Assembly: GCA_036937835.1 (NCBI GenBank)
Contig: CM072880.1
Coordinates: forward strand, 12,654,501-12,718,500
DNA from: Pampus argenteus
Lineage: Eukaryota > Chordata > Actinopteri > Scombriformes > Stromateidae
Direction: 5' to 3'
DNA: 64,000 nucleotides
The notes under the pieces: model-generated
Seen by the model: only the letters and a program-made list of their open reading frames with translations
What the model was told of the DNA's origin: nothing
Database searches by the model: none
Shown: positions 28,455 through 39,300 of the stretch, one piece after another
Position numbering within the stretch: the stretch's first letter is position 1
How the letters are laid out: the number at the start of each line of letters is the position of its first letter
Program-made: the position numbers and the translations under genes

Positions 28455-28510
<56 letters not shown>
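28455..28510. repeat. (AT)n microsatellite
   Basis: About 28 perfect AT units, among the longest pure dinucleotide runs in the window. It is self-complementary and can extrude a cruciform. Confidence 0.95.
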
Positions 28511-28514
<4 letters not shown>

Positions 28515-28952
28515 CCAGTTCCAACAACTGGAACAGAATTAAGTGGAAAACTTTGCTCCTGTTTGTCTTCAGAAAATTATGAAAATGCCAAAAAACTTTG
28601 CTTGCCATCCTTCCATTTGAAGTCACATTGCAAAAACAAGAAAAAAAAAGTTGAAATAGTAATAGTTGGATTTGGACAGGGCGAGATCCGGACATTTGAT
28701 CTGTGGTATAATGAAGTATTATAGCTTCCATTACAGTACAGGCTTAACCTTTTTACGGAGCACCATTGAGCGCTTGCCAGCAGTCATCAATATTTAACAG
28801 CTGTTGCTATTATGAAATTCTTTATGGGCTAATGTGGCTCGCCGGCTTGCACGCAAGGCCTTGGCCGGCTGCCAGCACTCTGTCAGGAAGAAGGGGGGGG
28901 GAGATTGACAGACGGCTCGCTCGCGTGACAACCAGCCCTTGATCAGCCAGCT

Positions 28953-29014
28953 TCTCTCTCTCTCTCTCTCTCTCTCTGTGTTGCTCTCTCCGCTGTGGAT
29001 TTCCTGTGCCTGCG

Positions 29015-29034
<20 letters not shown>
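28953..29034. repeat. (TC)n and (GA)n pair forming an inverted repeat
   Basis: A 25-base TC run (28953-28977) is followed 36 bases later by a 21-base GA run (29014-29034) on the same strand. The two can pair as a hairpin, and each is also a mirror-repeat tract able to form triplex DNA. Confidence 0.9.
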
Positions 29035-29046
<12 letters not shown>

Positions 29047-31140
29047 CAGAGAAGAAGAAGAGTGCTGAGGGAAGGGGAGGGAATAGGCAAAGGAGGTGGC
29101 TGTAAGCCAACTCCAACCTCAACACACACATATGCACACAAACATACACACACACACACACAGTTTTCTCTACTCACGCAAGCCTTGTGGGAGGGGAGGG
29201 ATGTGCTGCGCTGCATAGCGCTCGCATGTACAGGTCCGGAGCTCTTCTTTACAAAACAAACACGGCTGAATATTGACTGCCAAAAGGTGGCACCCACGCT
29301 GTTGAAATCAGAGAGCATGAACGCTGACACATAACGCAGAGTGTGTGTGAGCGTCAGTTTAATGTCGCTGTCAATAGGACTTCAGATGTTTAATTTTGAC
29401 TTTTTAAGCAGTGAAACATCTAAAACACTGAAGGAATCGCAGCCACCTGTTTGACTTGATTTGGGGTCAGTGTAGCATGCAGACTGGAAGGTCCTAGGTT
29501 AAAACTGTGCATCAGCTGGTGTTGTGTCTCTGAGCAGCCATGTATGAACACTTTTCTGCTCCTCGCTGCACATCGTTCTGGATAGGAGCATGAGTTGAAG
29601 AGTAATATCTACCATTCGGTTCAAAATGCATGATACTCTTTGTACTCGCAATGAACAGAACGCTGGCGCCACAACTTTAAGAGTCATGCAACACTCTTCA
29701 ATGTCACGCCATGCCATTTGTACTGGAATACTTCATCCCTGCATTTTTCATCATTTTGGAAGACATTTCTTTGTGTTTTATCTCCATTATCTCCAGAATA
29801 ATCATTTTAGTAGTGACGTTATGGGCCCACAGAGCCTTGTCTCCCGCTCTTTCACCACTCTCTTCCCAACTTTTTGACATTTTCTTCTTTTTCTTTCTTT
29901 TTTTTTTGTCATATTTTTCTTTTTTCACTGTTACTGGGTGTGTGTAGAGGAAATGGTTTGTGAGTCAGACTGTGCTGCACACATCTGTATGCTACATGGC
30001 CAAACTCAATCACTGCCTTGAGGCTGCAGCATAGAAAGTAACACTTCACACACACACACCTTCACTTCTCTTTTCTGATGTGTTTATGTTTTGTCAAAAC
30101 TGATCTCTTGAGATCTTCTCTGACTTCTCCTAATCTCTTCCCATCAACGAATCAAACTCCACCAGTCTTTGAGTAGCAGTGGGGTAATCAAGCACCTGTT
30201 ACATTTCTGACTCATTCAAATGAGCTCTCCACTCCTGAGACAACTGTGACTTAAATTGAGCCTCATATCTGGTGGGTGGTCTTACGAGTTTGTGTACTCA
30301 GTGAAGATGGAAAGACAGACCGGGCCAACTGACGGAGCTAGACACTTTCAGCCTCACCCTTTGGCAGCATCTACATCCCACTACTTGTCACTTTTTACTT
30401 AACACCCAGTCCTCACACAGAGCACATAAACGCCTCGCCATTACCTACTCTGTTTTCCTTTTTAGACCAGAGAGGGAGAAAATAGAGGCAAAGAAAAGCA
30501 AACCTCATGACATGAGCGGCAACGAATAAAGCCTATACTGTTGGCAGAGGAAGTGCCAGTGCCGATAATTAATCATCCCGTGTGTTTGTCTTTCCTGACG
30601 CCGCATCCTCTCCAAAAGCTGCCGTAAGAGAAAAAACAAAAATACATGAGGCGTTGAAGGAGGAAAATAAAGTTTATTAGATTCATTTCCCCCTGCAATG
30701 GTTTCCACTGCTTGGATGATATTGCGGTGATTGAAGAGAATGGTTTTGTGTGTGTGTGTGTGTATGTGTGTGCGGCTGAGTCTGAGTCTGTTTATTTGTA
30801 TGTGTTTGCACCTAGCGGAGGTGATGACAAAATACTTAACATCATTATTGGCGCTTATGAGTTTATGAAGCCACCGTTCATTTGATTCATCCAGCAGCTG
30901 GGTCACACATTGCGGCCTGTATATTTTTTCACTCGTAGCTTGAATAAAACCCGCTGTTGCAACTGGAGGAGCGAATGGTTTAAAAAATTAATCCAGACAA
31001 AATGTACGGATAAAAGAAAAAGACAAACACATTCGCTTCTTGCGTGCTACAGGCAGGAATTTAGAGAATGGAAACTCTTCCAGCGTCACGAAATCGGGTT
31101 GTCGATCGCCTGCGATGCCGAGGTTGAACAAAGAAAGGGT

Positions 31141-31260
31141 GGAGAAATGAAGAGGAGGAGGAGGAGGGTAGAAGACGGGTGGATGGGGAGGGAGGGGGAC
31201 GGCAGACAGGAGGAGGAGGAGAAGGAGATGGTAGAAGGTCAAAGGGGGAGGAACGGAAGC
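31141..31260 (+). other. Purine-rich tract with a G-quadruplex motif
   Basis: About 120 bases are almost all purine, with GGA repeats. Four G runs of at least three are closely spaced at 31177-31198 (loops of 5, 1 and 1 bases), which meets the standard quadruplex pattern. The tract lies directly before the XRE-like cluster. Function is unknown. Confidence 0.5.
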
Positions 31261-31345
31261 TGTAATGGGGTTATTCGGGTGGGTGGTGATATGAAGCATT
31301 GGAAGATACATACATATACTTAGATAGTTTTTCATAATGAGGCTG

Positions 31346-31546
31346 TGGCGTGCGTGTGTGCGTTGCGTGTGTGCGTTGCGTGACTAATCTGTGTCTGTGC
31401 TACAATGAGTGACGAGGAGCGAAGAGCTGATCTCTTGGAGTGAGCCACATGCCCCCTGACAGCACACCCATAAGAGAAACACGCAAACATGCCTCCGACA
31501 CGCAACGCACACGTCACAAATGCGCATGTGACAATTCCGCACGCCA
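31346..31546. promoter_or_regulatory. Cluster of seven XRE/AHRE core motifs
   Basis: The AHR-ARNT core GCGTG occurs four times on + (31348-31352, 31352-31356, 31365-31369, 31378-31382). It occurs three times on - as CACGC (31480-31484, 31499-31503, 31540-31544). Five fit TTGCGTG or TGGCGTG in good context, and TTGCGTGAC at 31376-31384 is the best match to the classic XRE. The cluster lies about 0.8-1.0 kb upstream of the first visible ahrr exon. AHRR is a known AHR target with intronic XREs in mammals, so a feedback enhancer is a reasonable inference. The four + sites sit in GT-rich simple sequence, so some may be chance. Confidence 0.5.
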
Positions 31547-32359
31547 CGTTTGTATAGGTTAATTGAGTGTACACACACTCTGGTCGGGTAGTAAGTACCT
31601 CTGACTCTATCTACGAGGGAGCGAGTACGACATATGTGCAGCGGTCAACGGCGTGTGACTTATTTGTGATATTTTTATGACTTTGGATGGTATTTCTGCT
31701 TTATAAATATCAGATAGAATAGGAGAGCAGTACGTATGAAGAAGGAACTGGGCTGATAATGATAATTTCTTTAAACATACATATTTGCCTCCATGCCACT
31801 TAATAATCAGACGTCCTAAAAGCATAAAACCCGGATGCTGCCTACTATCTCACCCCACATCAGTCAGCTTTGCATGTGCATGTGGCCGTATCGTGTGAGA
31901 GGAATCCTGTAAAGTCATGAAATCCTCCACTGTTTTGTCTTGTACGACAGGCCCACTGCGCACTAATACCCGGCATTAGTGCAGTTAGTGCAGTGCAGAA
32001 GGAGACTATTTGGCTGATATAGTTAATGTGTTGGCCACATGTGTGAGCGCTGGTCCAGCTCTCTCACTGCCATATCACAGAAGTTCTCTGAGAACCGCTA
32101 AACATACTTTGGAAAACAGAATCATTATTGTTATCATTCCCTGTGTTGACATTGCTCTCACTGAGCCACAGCTCAATATATTTAAGTCTAGAACTTGACT
32201 GATACGAGGTGATTTTGATTTCCAGACCCTGAACTCATTCTCACTCGTACACTGACTGAGCACAAACGAACTGTCTGCTACAAGTATATTGTGTTAACAT
32301 GAATTAATCTTCTTGTGCCAGCCTGTTTATATTTTTCTTTTTCTTTTTTTTTTTTATAG

Positions 32360-35300
32360 GGAACCAAGAGACCAAGACCTCCAGGAAGCACATCATCAGC
32401 CCTGCATCCTCTAACCCTGAACCCAGGAAAGAGAGCCTTCCACTGGGCACCACCGTTAATGAAAGCAGCCTCCTCCTGGAGGTAAGAACACACACATGGC
32501 CGTTGTCCGTTTGTGGTCGGTGTGTGTGACTGTGTCTCTCTGATCAGAGAAATATTTCAACATATTTCAACAAGTTCTGTTAAGTCGTATCCTTTTAAGT
32601 TGTACTTTCCTGCCTCCTGCACGACACTGTTAATGAAATGCTCACGAGCTTTCATGCAGGCCACACCGGACACAGACAATTTGTGTGTGAGTGAGTGTAA
32701 ATTGAGAGTGTGTGTGTCTGTGTGTGCCCTTTGCCCCAACCTCTTTTGCAAAGATGTGGTGTTGCGTGACATAAGGGTGAGACGGGAGTGTCAGAGTTGA
32801 TGAAGGAGGTGGAGACTCACACACGCTGACAGCTTGAACAGCCAGTAAAAAAGTGTGTGTGTGTGTGTGTGTGTCTGTGTGTGAGTTTGTCTCTGCCTGA
32901 ATGCACGTGGTCGTGTGTGAAAGTGAGCAGAAGAGAGTGAGAGGAACACACCAAACCTGTCAACAGTAATCAGACCAAATAGGAGATTTGCTTTTTTGTC
33001 AGTTGACCTTAGACCTTTGAGCGGTTCCTTCCTCACGTTGTAACTACAGATTAATTATAAGTGCATAGATTCATTTACCATGTAGAACAAGCACATAATA
33101 TCAGACATTCAGTTATACTTGGCTGTGACCTATAACACACACACACGCACATATTTGCATATTTTGAAAATATTTTACATAAAACTTTGTGAGGCTATTT
33201 TCTATTTTGAATTCCTAGGAAGGCAAATGTTTCCTTTGACGTTATCAGAGCAGACAGCTATATTGCCAGGGCATCAGATCACCGTAATAACCTCAAAATC
33301 ATATTGGGATGGTCAACAAAATGGTCTAGACTGACCATAGTGATGTGCTGCCTCCATGTTGCATGGCTTACTGTGAGCCCTACACAATGGCTACAAACTA
33401 AAATTTAAAAAAAAATAAAAGAACCTCAGTGTGTTTCTTACGCGTAACAAAACATCTCACCCCGTACGTGTAAGGGATGTGGGTGTGTCCCCGGTGGCCA
33501 AAGGTCTCCGTGTTTGTCATGACCTCATCATCACTGCTTTCATCTCGCTTCTGACAGCTACACAGCAGGAAAACCAAAGACAACCTTGTCGAAACAATGA
33601 GACAAGGCTGCCCCACCACCGCCATCCCACCGCCTCCTCTTTCCCCTCCCTGGCCTCCAAATCCAGTGAACATATATTTTATTTTGGGCTCTGCGTGCAA
33701 AGCGCCTCTGAAGATTTGTAAGTCAATGCTTTTAGTCTGCCAGGGGCGGTTATGGGAGCCGGGGGCGTCGTAGTTGCAGATATGTGGTGGAGCGGGCCAG
33801 CAGCAGGTGTCTGTTTCCATTACCTAAAGGCTTCAGTATGCGAGGAACTGAGGGAAATGTGAATGGGGAAAACATGCAAAAACAGCATGCAGCTCAGTGC
33901 AGCACTATCAATACAGTCTTTCTTTCTTTCTTTCTTTGTAAATTCACTGTATTCCTCTGTAACATACTTGCCAGGCATTGCAATTTGGAAAGCCAATTAC
34001 TGTAAAGAAATCAGGCCACAAAACAATTCTGGTTTTGCCTGCACGCACACTTTCAAGTTACCAGTCTGAGGCCTATTTGTTCCAGGAGAATAAAAAATGT
34101 CAAAGGTCCTTTTAAAGAAAAGAAAATTGGGTTGCAGAAATATATTCTGGCATTTCAATGACTTGGAAGAGGGATAGAGAAAGGTGAACCGGTTAAATGA
34201 ACTGACTAAATGAACTCAACATGTAAATTTTGGCCTTTTTTTTTTACAGCCTCATAGGCAACATCACATTCCACTATATTCAGGCCATTTCCATTTTTTT
34301 TTTGTTGAAAATCCCACATCACTGAGTCATTTATAAGAGATTTGGGCAAAGCTTTCAAATGCTTGGTCATAACATGTTCTGTAACTGGATGTAAATGTTT
34401 AGTACGTGTGAATTATGAATTATATGCTAAGATGTTTTAATGCAATTGAACACGCTGCGACGCCTCACATTCTTTCGATACAGATACAGATCGCAGATAG
34501 TTAAATTCTTGGTCTGAAAACCAGACGTTTTGGACAAACTCCACCGTTTTATAATACATATAAGATTTAGCTCTGACATGTTGTTACCAGATGTCTGTGC
34601 ACGGCTGATGAGAGCATCGGCTATACTGATCGCACATCACTTTATCTCAATTACAGAAGTGGTCCGAAAGGTGCTGTTTGTTTCACCGCGTGACCCACCG
34701 TCCAATTCTAGATTAGTAAGCGCTGAGTCAGGTATGAAATAAAAAAATAAAAATAAATAATAAATTGGTCGTATATTATTACTTCTACATGATTTAGTTT
34801 TGAGTGTATGCTGGAGAAAGCTGTGTGTCTGAGTGTGTGTGTGTCAGTCTTGAACATGTGCCAGTTAAACCTGTCAAACAGCATCTGCCTCTACACCAGC
34901 GAGAACCCACCTCCTCCTCCACCGACTCGTCATGCTTTCATATGTTTTGCATATATTGTTATGTCATCTTCTAGATATTTTTTTTCTGCCATCGTGTGAC
35001 TCAAATGGCTCTCGGCGTGTTTTGTTGGGGGTTTTTTTTTGGGTTTCACAGACAGGTATCATCATGTAGTTTATGCATGAAACATGTGCAGCGAGCAGAG
35101 AACTCAACCGCTCGCTAATGCAATCGGATTATTGTTAAGGGAAATTTAAAAAAAAAAAAAAAAAAAAGGGAGACACAGAAGAAAAGTGAGTGGCCACAGG
35201 GATATATACCACGTAAAAACACACACACGCGCACACATATATATATACACACCCACATACCAGGGAAGACCTGCATAGTCTCGGCGCAAAATAGAGGTGA

Positions 35301-36295
35301 CAGACTCTGGCAGCAACAGTCACGCAAGTCAAGCAGCCTTGCAGTTGTCACGCTATCACAGCTGTGTGTGCAAACACACACACACACACACACACACACT
35401 ATGAGACCTCTTCCACATCTCCTTCCTGTTCTTTTCTTCATCCTCCTGCTTTTTTTCTCTCACACTCTGATTTCCCTCTCCATCTGTGTGTCCCTCATCA
35501 TTCGACTGCTGTCTTTTTTTTTTTTTTTTATCATTTTAATCAACACTTGTCTCTGTAAGCCGTCTTAGCCAAACACATTATTTCCCTCTCGTGTGTATGG
35601 GTGTGTGTGTGTAAAGAGGGAAAGTGGGAACGAGCCTGTGTTTGTGTCTGGAGTTTATCTGCTTTTAATCTATGTGTTTGGCATCACAAATCAAAGCATG
35701 TTATCAATCAAACAGACTTAGTTATCAACGTTTCAGACTTATGAAATACATATATACATACATACATACTAATACTCATTACATTACATCTCTTTGGGTG
35801 TGATATTCAAATGAATTGCTTTAAAAAATACTGAGAAATCTTTCGAAAGCATTAGGAGTATTTCGCATTAGAAATCAATAAGTTTTATTTGGCACACTCA
35901 CTTCCATAACCATCTGTCTTTCATTTCTGCTCCAGCGTTGTATTATTATATATTTTGTTCCATTTGTACTGTTATTTGCTGTTCTAGGAATTATGGAAAG
36001 AATTATATAAATTGAACATTTTTGCTATGAAAAAGTCTGGCTGGAGTCAAATCCTGGCTACATTTTGTCTGTCTTTAAAAAAATAAAAATAATAATTGTA
36101 CAATAATGACTGTTACCACATTTGGGTAGCAAATAAAACCACTTGACTATTGCACTGTGTCACTGGTGGGTGCATCCAAAATATGACAAATGGTGTCTTC
36201 TATTCAGACACCAAATATTGCACAGACAACATGTTTGTTATATTTGTTGCACTTGAGTTTATATGTATGAGCTGCTCTGAGTCACCACTTATTTC

Positions 36296-36334
<39 letters not shown>

Positions 36335-39300
36335 TCTCTGACAGGATTCGCCTTGGTGGTGAGCAGTGATGGGATGGTCTTCTATGCCTCCTCAACCATT
36401 GTGGACTATCTGGGATTTCATCAGGTGGGTTCAGCTATACAATTACTATATGCAACACATAATAAATGTAGCATCAATATCAATATTCTCATCTAATACT
36501 CAACAAGAAAGCAGAAAAGTGTATTTCCATATTTTGTTGGTGAAAGACACTTGTTTTTTTATTCTATTTTCTACATACAAGTTAATGAATGAAGTCTCTC
36601 ACGTAGCTCCTTCAACAGGTGTCAGAGAGGGATTTGATCTCAGAGCTCGTTCATCATTCCCTCTTTTTTCACCATCAGTCAGTCCTTTATGTTCTCTTCC
36701 ATTCATTCCTTTCTTTTCATCTCTTGGCTAATAAGCCACAGTATGAAGTCTCTCTGCTGCCTGATGAGTCTATCTAGAGCCCACTAACTCACGGCTAAGA
36801 GGCCAGAGAAAGGTGAAAACTTCTGTTTGACCCCGAGATACACTCTGCAGGTGTCTGAATGTGTGTGTGTGGGCACTGATAAGTCACCAACGGTTTAGCT
36901 TCCTTCCTCTCCGGCAGCTAAACCCAGTCAGTCATTAATAATGGATGATATCAACACGGCCTCGCCTGTCCTGCGATGCTGAAATCATCTTTCTCCTTCA
37001 GAAACCATGAATAAAGTGCTTTTCACTGTTAAAATCTCTCCTTTGCCCTTATGTCTGCTTACACACACACACACACACGCACACACACACACACACACTT
37101 ATACTTTGGGGTATAAATTCTTCTGCAACAGTGCTCCCACTTGGCTTACAAGCAGACGGGGGTAATAACCCAGCGCCGTGAAATTGACATGAAAACCAAA
37201 GCAGCCTGAAAGATGAAGGCATGTGAGCCAGAAGAGACAGACAAAAGGAAATTAAAACTGCGAGGTGCATAATGCACCTGTGTAAATATGTGTATGCATG
37301 TGTGTGTTTTCAGCACAGTCGACAGTTTTGATAGCGCTTTGCATTTTGGCTTATTACAGTATATTACAAAACGGACAGATATGATGTTTCTATCAAAGTT
37401 AGAAATAAATGAACTTTTTGAATGAAAACTGCCGCTGTCGGATTTCATGCTGTCTGGTATAATGTTGGATGCAAACGTAGAAATGCACTTGATAAAATTC
37501 ACAAACTTAAGCCAATTCGAGCACAACGGGGTGCCAATTCTGAGATTCTTCTGCAGTGAGAACGAGCCGTTCCTAAGACCAATCAATGCATATCTGTTAT
37601 TCCTCATGCACAGCCTATGAATGTAAGTGCAGTTGACAGTGAACATTCTTTACATCGCGAGTACATAAAAAAAAACCAATGAAAATCTTCTTTAAGTTCT
37701 CACAGATCACAGAGCGTTATATTTCAGAGACTGTGATCGAAAACGTTCCCTTAGACTTTCCCACATGTTTAACTCTGGCAAAAGGAGCTATTGGTTGTTT
37801 TTAAGACACATAGTTTGCCTTTAAGACCTTGACAATAAGTCACGTAATTCGGGAGAACACAATTGTAGTCAGAGGGACACTTATCCCTAATATACCACAG
37901 GGAGAAAAAAAAAGAATAGAGAACGCTTCGCTAAGTAGCACTACAAGAAAGCCCTGGAGAAGAGCAGAAAACCTCCACTGGCCTTTGATCCCATTTGTTA
38001 CTAGGGCAGTTAGCCTTTGAAGGTCAGCGAAAATATCACTTATTCTCCAATTTTTCCCCTCTTCTTTTCCTCTCTCTGTTTTTTACGAGAAACATAAACA
38101 ATAGTCACTGGATCCGTCTGTCTGCCTGACTGCCGGTAGGCAACCAAACCACAGGACGAAGCACTCGCTGAAAACGGTGGGAACAGATTGTGTTTTCAGA
38201 GGCAGGCGATCAAAAGCCCATCGCGTGTCACCAGTGTGGAAATTATGGAGAGAGCGCGGGGAGGAGGGAGAGAGAGGGAAGAGGAGAAGGTTGAACATTT
38301 TAGTAAAGAATCTGTCATGGAATGACAGAAAGCAAAGCTATTGCTGGAAACGAGAGAGAGAGGCATGACGAGAGTGGGCTGGAACTCGACTCACTCACTC
38401 ACTGTGTGTGTGTGTGTGTGTGTATGCGGATGGATGAGGAGGGTAAGTTGGGCTGGACTGCTGTTCGGGAGCTGGTGTCACGCGATGTTTGACAAACACA
38501 GCTGCCCTCGCTGGCCCTGCAGCTGCCCTTAGACTCTTCCTGTAGCGGGTAAAAGCTCCTACATGTGTGTATGAGCAGGCATAAGAGTGTGCACGTATGT
38601 TTCTGTGACTTCCATTGACTTTGTGTGTACAGTATGACCCCCCAACAAGTTGCACTGATGACACTGAGCAGCACATTCAGTCCAAAGATGGTGCTGTGAA
38701 CACGCAGTCTCGTGTGTCTTTTAAGACTTTCAGGAGATGATAAAACCAGAAATGTCTTCTTAATGAAATACATTTCCTTGAAGCAATAACCTACATGTGC
38801 TAAACTTTCCCTACAGACTGATGTGATGCACCAGAATGTCTTTGACTACATCCACATAGACGACCGTCAGGAGTTCAGACGCCAGCTCCACTGGGCCATG
38901 TGTCCTCCACAGCAGCAGGGGACGTCGGCACACCAGGATAGCCAGCTGGCTACAGAAGCTGGTGGGTAGTTTACTCTTGAGCAAACTGTACATATGGTTA
39001 CCCTCTTTGTCGTGCCATTGCCATTGTCTTCTTTGATTTGATTTGGATATAAAAATTTCAGAATTCTTCTTCTCCTCCATCTTTCTATATCAGGTGAGGA
39101 CTTTGTAGTGAGCAGTCTGTTCCATTCTCCGGAGGCAGCAGGGGGAGTTACCGCCGACCTCTCCTGCTTTCTCAACAGATGTTTCATAGCCAGAGTCCGA
39201 TGCCTCTTGGACAGCACCTCTGGATTCTTGGTGAGTAGTCTGAACCAGCTGAAACTGAACAGTAACATCATAAAAGTGCAATAAAAAAAAAATGAGCATG

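Larger units (their letters stand above)
1..32359 (+). other. Long non-coding stretch, probably an ahrr intron
   Basis: I see no coding exon in these 32 kb. Every long open frame is microsatellite-encoded or lacks recognisable protein features. The first visible ahrr exon begins in phase with a split codon, so its upstream partner must lie before position 1. This makes the stretch part of one very long intron, unless an exon was missed. It contains many CA, GA and AT microsatellites, a minisatellite, a hAT remnant, an imperfect palindrome, a CT/GA hairpin, and the XRE-like cluster near its 3' end. These are listed separately. A search by eye for the conserved bHLH segment (the KRHRDRLN and LRLSVSYLR type motifs) found nothing. 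Confidence 0.7.

Noticed and set aside
28794..29334. Open frame of 178 codons (-) and one of 131 codons (+)
   Set aside because: Both run through TC/GA and CA microsatellites and encode Leu-Ser or Arg-Glu runs. No conserved segment is visible.
29485..29545. tRNA-derived SINE-like stretch (GGTCCTAGGTTAAAAC then GTGTCTCTGAGCA)
   Set aside because: It resembles a B box and a common fish SINE segment, but no clear A box, tail or target duplication was found.
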